Source: an uncultured bacterium | Lineage (GTDB): Bacteria; Cyanobacteriota; Vampirovibrionia; Gastranaerophilales; Gastranaerophilaceae | Length of the DNA stretch: 18,622 nucleotides | Assembly: GCA_900553895.1 (NCBI GenBank) | Contig: USFB01000035.1 | Location: 1-18,622, forward strand | Direction of reading: 5' to 3' | In this document: positions 14,176 to 18,622 of the stretch, piece after piece | How the letters are laid out: the number at the start of each line of letters is the position of its first letter | Position numbering within the stretch: the stretch's first letter is position 1 | Translations under genes and position numbers: made by a program | Notes under the pieces: generated by a model | The model's database searches: none | Told to the model about the DNA's origin: nothing | The model's input: the letters and a program-made list of their open reading frames with translations, nothing else

Positions 14176-14812
14176 TGTTATTCACTCCACCTAATTTTTT
14201 TTCTAAATCCACAGCTTTTTTATTCGCCTGATCAACCATTTTATCTGCATAATTAACGAAAGAACCTGCATCTTGAGCATTTCCGGCAGGCATGTCAATT
14301 TGCTTAACTTTTTGACCAAAAGAAGATGATGTATAGATAATTGCATTGAATTTATCAAACATTTCATTAAGAAGCCCCATTGCGTCATGTAAACGTTTTG
14401 GCGGATTTACTGCCAAAATAGGCACATCTTTATTAATAAATGTTTGTTTATCAGGCAAATACAATTCCAATGACTTTGAACCTGCCATTCCGCTAAATTC
14501 AACCGTAGCAACAGTTCCTTGCGGGATTATAATTGATTTATCGGGGATTATAAACTTAACAAAAACTTCTCCATTTGTTGGTTTAATTTTAGTAATATGC
14601 CCGACTTCAATTCCCATCATTCTAACAGGAGAACCAACAATTAAACCGTCCACATCAGGAAGATAAATGTTGTAATTATTATCTGTTTTAACTTTATTAA
14701 TATAATTAAAAGTTGAAAAAGCTGTAATTATAAGTATTACAACCAACCAAAACAACAGTTCGCCACTATGAGTGATATAAACAGTATTTTTTTCTTTTTT
14801 TTCTTTGGTCAT
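14165..14812 (-). CDS. MlaD/MCE-domain lipid-transport protein
   Basis: A membrane-anchored MCE protein of the kind that forms hexameric rings moving phospholipids between inner and outer membranes; 215 aa. One transmembrane helix at about 18-37 follows a lysine-rich cytoplasmic start. The MCE domain spans about 45-125 (YLPDVDGLIVGSPVRMMGIEVGHIT, TVATVEFSGMAGSKSLELYLP). The helical tail ends LEKKLGGVNNNGK. The permease and ATPase partners (MlaE, MlaF) are not in the window. The ATG has no ribosome-binding site; the -10 box lies 9 nt upstream, implying a leader of 2-3 nt. The gene overlaps upp by 11 nt and supports a double-membrane cell. Confidence 0.88.
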   Translation of the reverse strand: MTKEKKEKNTVYITHSGELLFWLVVILIITAFSTFNYINKVKTDNNYNIYLPDVDGLIVGSPVRMMGIEVGHITKIKPTNGEVFVKFIIPDKSIIIPQGTVATVEFSGMAGSKSLELYLPDKQTFINKDVPILAVNPPKRLHDAMGLLNEMFDKFNAIIYTSSSFGQKVKQIDMPAGNAQDAGSFVNYADKMVDQANKKAVDLEKKLGGVNNNGK

Positions 14813-14821
14813 ATTAGGTTA

Positions 14822-14850
14822 ATTATATTAAAAATTTTAGTTTTGCACAA
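14822..14850 (-). promoter_or_regulatory. mlaD-upp promoter
   Basis: On the minus strand TTGTGC (14850-14845), a 17-bp spacer and a perfect TATAAT (14827-14822). The ATG follows after 9 nt, so almost no leader is expected. Confidence 0.55.
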
Positions 14851-14879
14851 GTAATTAAAAAACATAAAAAAATATTAAT

Positions 14880-15020
14880 AATACCCTCTCCCCACTTCGG
14901 CACCCTCCCTATGCTGAATTGACAAAAATGGGAGGGAGTGATATGCACTAACCAACGACTTGATTTCTATCTTCTCCGAAAGGGGCGGTTGGTTTGTCGG
15001 TTGGGCATACCTGCCCAACA
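14880..15020. repeat. Cluster of intergenic hairpins (REP-like) between the DRE-TIM gene and mlaD
   Basis: Three inverted repeats lie in this 214-nt gap. CACCCTCCC / GGGAGGGAGTG (14901-14940) is a long stem with a bulge. AACCAACG pairs with CGGTTGGTT (about 14949-14994), enclosing CTCC-GAAA-GGGG. A perfect 8-bp hairpin GTTGGGCA-TACC-TGCCCAAC (15000-15019) starts 7 nt after the DRE-TIM stop. None has a T-run. The run is visibly more GC-rich than its surroundings and opens with a CCCTC motif like the repeats near 1937 and 3004. No open frame is evident in the gap. Confidence 0.6.
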
Positions 15021-15026
15021 ATAACA

Positions 15027-16340
15027 TTAAATAATATGATGTGGCATTGCAACACTACCTTTATCCAAACGTTTTTGTAATTCGCCGGTTGGTTCATAGA
15101 ACGGTGATACAGTCATAATCTTAGCAGCAATGTCAGGATAATGATAAATAAACTTCAATTCGCTTTCCGTCAAAGGTTTTTGTGTATGAACGTTTGCGTA
15201 ACGTGCCAATTCCAAAATGTTTCGAGCTTCGTTTTCATCCTTAAATTCGATTTCCAACTTGTCATAAACATTTCTAAAACCCTTAATTCCGCCATATTCA
15301 CCTGTTGTAATCATTCTACCTGTTTCAATAATTTCAGGTTCACCGCGTCCAAGTTCTTCAAAATCATACAATTCGTAGTTCCTTCTATCCTTTAATGCAC
15401 CATCAGCATGTATTCCTGATTCGTGTGCAAAAGCATTATCTCCGACAGCAGGCTGATTTATCGGAATCGGTAAACCAAAAGCATAAGCCGTGTATTTTGC
15501 AAGTTTCCATGCTTTGCTTAAATCAATATTTTCATCTACTTGGAAAGCACCATTTGAATTTTTAAACCCTGCTGATTTCAGAACTGCTAACAAGCAAGAA
15601 ACCAAATCCGCATTCCCCGCGCGTTCTCCCATACCGTTTATCGCTGTATTAATATAAGCATCAACTCCCGCATCGACAGCCGCTCTTGCACCTTCAACAG
15701 AACAAGCTACCGCCATGCCTAAATCATTATGGAAATGCATTTCGATAGGCATTTGCGTTTCTTTTGCAAGCCTGTAAATTCTGGTATAAGTTGTGTGCGG
15801 ATCTTCATAACCAAGAGTATCGCAATATCTGAAACGGTATGCACCGCGTTTTTTAACTTCTTTTGCTAATTTTATCAAATAATCCAAGTCGCTTCTTGAA
15901 GCGTCTTCCGCGTTTACACCAATAATTTTTGCACCTTTAGACACTGCACATTCTACAGCCTCACAAGTCATTTGAATAATATCATCAGGCGTTTTTTTGC
16001 CTAAATATTTACCATAAATCATTTGTTCGGAAGTCGATTGCGAAAGATTGCAGTTTTCTAAAAGTGGACAATTCGAAAAAGATTTCTCAACATCAGAAGC
16101 AATAGCTCTCATCCAACCGGAAAGCTTTGTTCTTCTGATTACACCACGTTTTACAAGTTCTAAATTCGCATTAAGGTAATTTAATTCGTGCATGGTAGTC
16201 GGGAAACCAAACTCAGACTGTGTAATTCCCATATCATCCAACATTAAGTTAATAATAGTTTTTTGTAATTTTGCTAAACCTAATCTTGAAGTTTGTACTC
16301 CATCTCTGTTTGTAACATCCACGAAATAAATTTTTGGCAT
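15027..16340 (-). CDS. DRE-TIM acyltransferase: homocitrate synthase / Re-citrate synthase / isopropylmalate synthase family
   Basis: A Claisen-type enzyme that condenses acetyl-CoA with a 2-oxo acid; 437 aa. The TIM-barrel motifs are TNRDGVQ (10-16, Arg12-Asp13), NAEDASRSD (143-151), the metal-binding HFHND (202-206) and NGMGERAGNADL (235-246); the second subdomain has AFAHESGIHADG. It is too short to hold the C-terminal regulatory domain of ordinary LeuA (~510 aa) and longer than typical NifV (~380). SQSTSEQMIYGKYLGKK and the GFPTTMHE region recall the group that includes Re-citrate synthase of anaerobes, so 2-oxo substrate oxaloacetate is a real possibility. AGGAGG lies 4 nt before the ATG. 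Single gene, divergent from flhB. Confidence 0.85.
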   Translation of the reverse strand: MPKIYFVDVTNRDGVQTSRLGLAKLQKTIINLMLDDMGITQSEFGFPTTMHELNYLNANLELVKRGVIRRTKLSGWMRAIASDVEKSFSNCPLLENCNLSQSTSEQMIYGKYLGKKTPDDIIQMTCEAVECAVSKGAKIIGVNAEDASRSDLDYLIKLAKEVKKRGAYRFRYCDTLGYEDPHTTYTRIYRLAKETQMPIEMHFHNDLGMAVACSVEGARAAVDAGVDAYINTAINGMGERAGNADLVSCLLAVLKSAGFKNSNGAFQVDENIDLSKAWKLAKYTAYAFGLPIPINQPAVGDNAFAHESGIHADGALKDRRNYELYDFEELGRGEPEIIETGRMITTGEYGGIKGFRNVYDKLEIEFKDENEARNILELARYANVHTQKPLTESELKFIYHYPDIAAKIMTVSPFYEPTGELQKRLDKGSVAMPHHII

Positions 16341-16369
16341 AATACCTCCTAATAGTATTTAATGGAGTA

Positions 16370-16398
16370 ATTGTACAATATTTATTAAACAAGGGCAA
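16370..16398 (-). promoter_or_regulatory. Promoter of the DRE-TIM acyltransferase gene
   Basis: On the minus strand TTGCCC (16398-16393), a 17-bp spacer and TACAAT (16375-16370). The leader is about 23 nt and ends in AGGAGG. Confidence 0.65.
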
Positions 16399-16424
16399 GT
16401 AAAGATTATGTAAAAAATAAAGCT

Positions 16425-16453
16425 TTGCCTTTATATAATTTAGCTGATAAAAT
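16425..16453 (+). promoter_or_regulatory. flhB promoter (best leaderless candidate)
   Basis: TTGCCT (16425-16430), a 17-bp spacer and TAAAAT (16448-16453), with a TG extension at 16445-16446. The ATG at 16461 follows after 7 nt, so transcription should begin at or within one base of the start codon. No Shine-Dalgarno sequence is present. Confidence 0.68.
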
Positions 16454-16460
16454 GAAATAG

Positions 16461-17543
16461 ATGGGAAACGAAGCAGCAGAAAAAACAGAAGAAGCCACCA
16501 CCCGACGGCGAACGAAAGAGCGTGAACGTGGTAACGTTGCAAAAAGCAGGGACATGGATGCCGCACTTGTTATGGTTGCAGGCATTGCTTTGCTTGGTGT
16601 TTTTGCAAAAAATATGATAGATACGATACAAAATATGATGCGTGAAACGTTTTCACATCTTAACCCGAATAGTTTTAGTGTTGATAATGTGATGGGATTA
16701 TTATTGCCGTATTTTCATTATACGGCGGTCATTGTGTTGCCATTTTTCGTATTACTGTTAATTGCTTCTATATTAATTATAAGATTGGATGTAGGGCAAG
16801 TTTTTGCATTAGAAAAAGTTAAATTCAATCTTGAAAATCTTTCACCGCAGAGAATGCTTCAGAATGCAAAAAGGATGTTTAATCCTTTTGAACCACGTTC
16901 GATGGTTGAGTTCGCAAAATCTATTTTGAAAATTGTAGTCGTTGCTGCCTGTGGCTATTCGGCAATCAATAGCAGAAAGGGTGATTTGTTGGGGCTCGTA
17001 GGTTTAGAGTTCCCTATTGCTTTAAATATTATTGTTTCAGTATTAATTAATATGATAATTAATATGTGCTTGGCAATGCTTGTTTTAGGTTATTTGGATA
17101 AAAAATATCAAACTTATGAATATGAAAAATCCATCAAGATGACAAAGCAAGAAGTTAAAGATGAACATAAAGATACGGAAGGGGATCCAAAAATTAAGGC
17201 AAGGATTAAATCTATTCAAATGCAGATGGCTCGTCAAAGGATGATGTCAGCAGTTCCTCAAGCAGATGTTGTTGTAACTAACCCGACACATTACGCAGTT
17301 GCGATAAAATATGATAAAACAAAAGCTCCGGCTCCTATTGTAGTAGCAAAAGGTGTTGATTACGTGGCGTTCCAGATAAGAGAAATAGCAAAAGAAAACA
17401 ATGTTCCGATAGTTGAAAACAGACCTGTTGCAAGAAATTTGTATAATAATGTGCCGATTGATGGCGTAATCCCTTCTGATATGTATGTTGCAGTTGCCGA
17501 AATTTTGGCGTATGTTTTCAAACAAAAAAACGGAGAGTCATAA
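16461..17543 (+). CDS. flhB: Flagellar/type III export-gate protein FlhB
   Basis: An inner-membrane subunit of the export apparatus that switches substrate specificity; 360 aa, normal length. It starts MGNEAAEKTEEATTRRRTKERERGNVAKSRD, the classic FlhB N-terminus. Four transmembrane helices follow (about 34-52, 85-107, 153-170, 184-210). The cytoplasmic domain has the self-cleavage motif Asn274-Pro-Thr-His277 (NPTH), followed by YAVAIKYD and KGVDYVAFQIREIA. The N-terminus and C-domain favour flagellar FlhB over the injectisome SctU, but no other flagellar gene is present to settle it. The gene stands alone, with its own promoter and no ribosome-binding site, and shares a terminator with speD. 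Confidence 0.93.
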   Translation: MGNEAAEKTEEATTRRRTKERERGNVAKSRDMDAALVMVAGIALLGVFAKNMIDTIQNMMRETFSHLNPNSFSVDNVMGLLLPYFHYTAVIVLPFFVLLLIASILIIRLDVGQVFALEKVKFNLENLSPQRMLQNAKRMFNPFEPRSMVEFAKSILKIVVVAACGYSAINSRKGDLLGLVGLEFPIALNIIVSVLINMIINMCLAMLVLGYLDKKYQTYEYEKSIKMTKQEVKDEHKDTEGDPKIKARIKSIQMQMARQRMMSAVPQADVVVTNPTHYAVAIKYDKTKAPAPIVVAKGVDYVAFQIREIAKENNVPIVENRPVARNLYNNVPIDGVIPSDMYVAVAEILAYVFKQKNGES

Positions 17544-17577
17544 AAAAAGAACCGACTTTAAGCCGATTCTTTTTTTT
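17542..17577. terminator. Bidirectional terminator between flhB and speD
   Basis: The hairpin at 17549-17569 is flanked by seven A on the left and eight T on the right. As minus-strand RNA the stem GAATCGGCTT / AAGTCGGTTC pairs fully with two G-U wobbles. As plus-strand RNA it has two A-C mismatches, so it should be stronger for speD than for flhB. Confidence 0.8.
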
Positions 17578-17594
17578 CTATAAGTATCTTTTAA

Positions 17595-18053
17595 TTATTC
17601 TTCAAATTGTTCTGCAATTTCAAAAGGTTGTTCAGAGAGTTTAAGAGTTTCTCTATCGATTATACCTCTTTTTAATTCTGTGAAAGAAGCCTTTTTAGAG
17701 TTAAATTTCTTTTTCAAGAATTCGTAAGCAACTTTAGGATCACATTTTGTACCGCAAGTGAACAAATCAACCGCCGCGTAGCCTAATTCAGGCCATGTGT
17801 GGATTGCTAAGTGGCTTTCTGAAATGATTACAACACCGCTTACTCCGTAAGGGCTGAACATATGAAAGCATTTTTGAACGATTGTAGCACCGCACTCGAG
17901 AGCCGCATCTATCATGTACTTTTCTACTTTATCATTACTATTAAGAATGTTTGGATCACACTCAAAAAATTCTGCCAGGACGTGTTGTCCCAAGTTTACT
18001 TTGTCCAAGTTTTGCTTTTCAAGCTCTTCGATTGATGATGATACAATTGTCAA
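17595..18053 (-). CDS. speD: S-adenosylmethionine decarboxylase proenzyme, prokaryotic class 1
   Basis: A pyruvoyl enzyme that supplies the aminopropyl donor for spermidine synthesis; 152 aa. The self-cleavage site is Glu79-Ser80 in ESHLAIHTWPE, where Ser80 becomes the pyruvoyl group. Catalytic His85 and Cys100 (LFTCG) are present, and LGQHVLAEFFECDP is the usual first block. I place the start at TTG (18053): AAAGGAGG (18069-18062) lies 8 nt before it. The nearer ATG at 18058 is only 3 nt from that site, out of frame, and reaches a stop after two codons. The ~20 residues before LGQH are an N-terminal extension. No spermidine synthase gene is in the window. Confidence 0.94.
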   Translation of the reverse strand: MTIVSSSIEELEKQNLDKVNLGQHVLAEFFECDPNILNSNDKVEKYMIDAALECGATIVQKCFHMFSPYGVSGVVIISESHLAIHTWPELGYAAVDLFTCGTKCDPKVAYEFLKKKFNSKKASFTELKRGIIDRETLKLSEQPFEIAEQFEE

Positions 18054-18094
18054 TTCATGTGCCTCCTTTACTACCAGTGCATTTTTGCACTAAT
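18050..18094 (-). promoter_or_regulatory. speD translation-initiation region: leader hairpin, strong Shine-Dalgarno, two-codon ORF and TTG start
   Basis: In the minus-strand leader, AGTGCA-AAAA-TGCACT (core 18091-18076) forms a stem extendable to 9 pairs with two U-G pairs. AAAGGAGG follows, then ATG-AAT-TGA (18058-18050), whose last five bases overlap the TTG start of speD (18053-18051). A ribosome using the ATG would terminate on top of the real start. Confidence 0.6.
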
Positions 18095-18115
18095 CAGATT
18101 TCTACTAACGAATAT

Positions 18116-18145
18116 ATAATACTATAAAAACAAAAAACATGTAAA
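18116..18145 (-). promoter_or_regulatory. speD promoter
   Basis: On the minus strand TTTACA (18145-18140), an 18-bp spacer and TATTAT (18121-18116). The predicted start near 18109 gives a leader of about 55 nt that includes the hairpin and Shine-Dalgarno sequence. Confidence 0.5.
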
Positions 18146-18221
18146 TTTTACACTTTTTATTTATTGTATTAAGAAATTGTTACAAAAATTGTAAAAAACT
18201 TCTCTCCTTGAATATATATAT

Positions 18222-18620
18222 AACGAACGACAATCGCGCCGCGAGCGTGTAGCGTTTAGCTGCGATAGCGAGCGAGAGAGTGCAAGCTCTGCTTGCTACA
18301 TCAATTTGAACCACGCTCGTAAGAGCGTAGAAAACAGTGCGTTATTTCTTCTTTTTGCTTACTTTTTCTTCTTTTATCGCAATAAAGAAGAAAAAGTAAG
18401 AGAATTTTTTGAAATAAAAAGTTTTTTGAAATGTCCTTTTCTTTCTCTTTTGTTGCGAAGAAAAAGAGAAAGAAAAGAACGAAAAGAAAGAGAAAACACG
18501 CTACCGCTTCCTACGCTCGTAAGAGCGTTTAATCAAATGGATGTAGCAAGCAGAGCTTGCACTCTCTCGCTCGCTATCGCAGCTAAACGCTGCACGCTCG
18601 CGGTGCGAATGTCGTTCGTT
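18222..18620. repeat. Long palindromic element with 88-nt inverted-repeat ends and internal hairpins (MITE-like, non-coding)
   Basis: Arms 18222-18309 and 18533-18620 are inverted copies matching at 84 of 88 positions. The ends read AACGAACGAC and GTCGTTCGTT. Inside lie two identical palindromes ACGCTCGTAAGAGCGT (18313-18328 and 18513-18528), a perfect 17-bp hairpin (18358-18374 / 18384-18400) and a 16-bp hairpin (18436-18451 / 18462-18477). The arms are clearly more GC-rich than the rest of the window, suggesting a foreign or mobile origin. No open frame of note occurs in it. The window ends 2 nt after the right arm, so a target duplication cannot be checked. Confidence 0.8.
18345..18496 (+). 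repeat. Homopyrimidine and homopurine mirror repeats within the palindromic element
   Basis: TTTCTTCTTTTT (18345-18356) and TTTTTCTTCTTT (18363-18374) are perfect mirrors. AAAAGAGAAAGAAAAG (18462-18477) and GAAAAGAAAGAGAAAA (18481-18496) are perfect mirrors separated by AAC. Each mirror pair includes one arm of an adjacent Watson-Crick hairpin, which is the geometry for an intramolecular triple helix. Confidence 0.75.
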
Positions 18621-18622
18621 TT

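Noticed and set aside
14203..14388. Minus-strand 61-codon frame inside mlaD
   Set aside because: It is an alternative frame of a convincing MCE-domain gene and lacks start signals.
16249..16631. Minus-strand open frames at the start of flhB and into the DRE-TIM gene
   Set aside because: They are shadows of well-supported genes, rich in Cys/Phe/His runs, with no recognisable family or start signals.
18222..18620. Complete insertion sequence or CRISPR
   Set aside because: There is no transposase frame and no regularly spaced direct repeats; only inverted and mirror repeats are seen.

Overview
This is an AT-rich bacterial chromosome segment using the standard code (TGA is a stop). The cell is probably Gram-negative: an MCE/MlaD lipid-transfer protein and a lipoprotein-type solute-binding protein are present. 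It also has the export-gate protein of a flagellum or type III system (FlhB). The mix of low GC, an iron-type alcohol dehydrogenase, a homocitrate/Re-citrate synthase-like enzyme and flhB fits an anaerobic or fermentative, gut-type lineage. Gastranaerophilales (non-photosynthetic Cyanobacteria relatives) would fit, but this is a low-confidence guess. There is no rRNA, tRNA, CRISPR array, transposase or phage gene.

Layout. 1-4130: tail of an unknown gene, then a peptide/opine-type ABC importer (binding protein, two permeases, no ATPases), closed by a strong bidirectional terminator shared with a convergent HU gene. 4131-6385: HU and an iron alcohol dehydrogenase diverge from back-to-back consensus promoters, followed by a MarR regulator. 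6388-10134 (minus): a tight housekeeping operon of hotdog thioesterase, RluB-type pseudouridine synthase, coaE, aroE and an uncharacterised ATP-grasp enzyme. 10190-10885 (plus): a glyoxalase-family protein and a 50-codon unknown gene that overlaps the end of the next gene. 10872-12608 (minus): an ABC exporter. 12699-13190 (plus): ispF. 13206-14812 (minus): mlaD-upp pair and a stand-alone LuxR-type HTH protein. 15027-16340 (minus): a DRE-TIM acyltransferase, divergent from flhB (16461-17543, plus). 17595-18053 (minus): S-adenosylmethionine decarboxylase, sharing a terminator with flhB. 18222-18620: a long palindromic element with no gene.

Two patterns stand out. First, at least five genes without a Shine-Dalgarno sequence (marR, hotdog, ABC exporter, luxR-like, flhB; mlaD nearly so) have a -10 box ending only 6-9 nt before the start codon, which predicts leaderless or near-leaderless mRNAs. 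Genes with clear Shine-Dalgarno sequences have promoters further upstream. Second, 18222-18620 is bounded by an 88-nt inverted repeat (84/88 matches). It encloses two hairpins, each flanked by a homopurine/homopyrimidine mirror repeat, an arrangement able to form foldback triple helices. I know of no described element with this layout; it is the strongest candidate for something new here.
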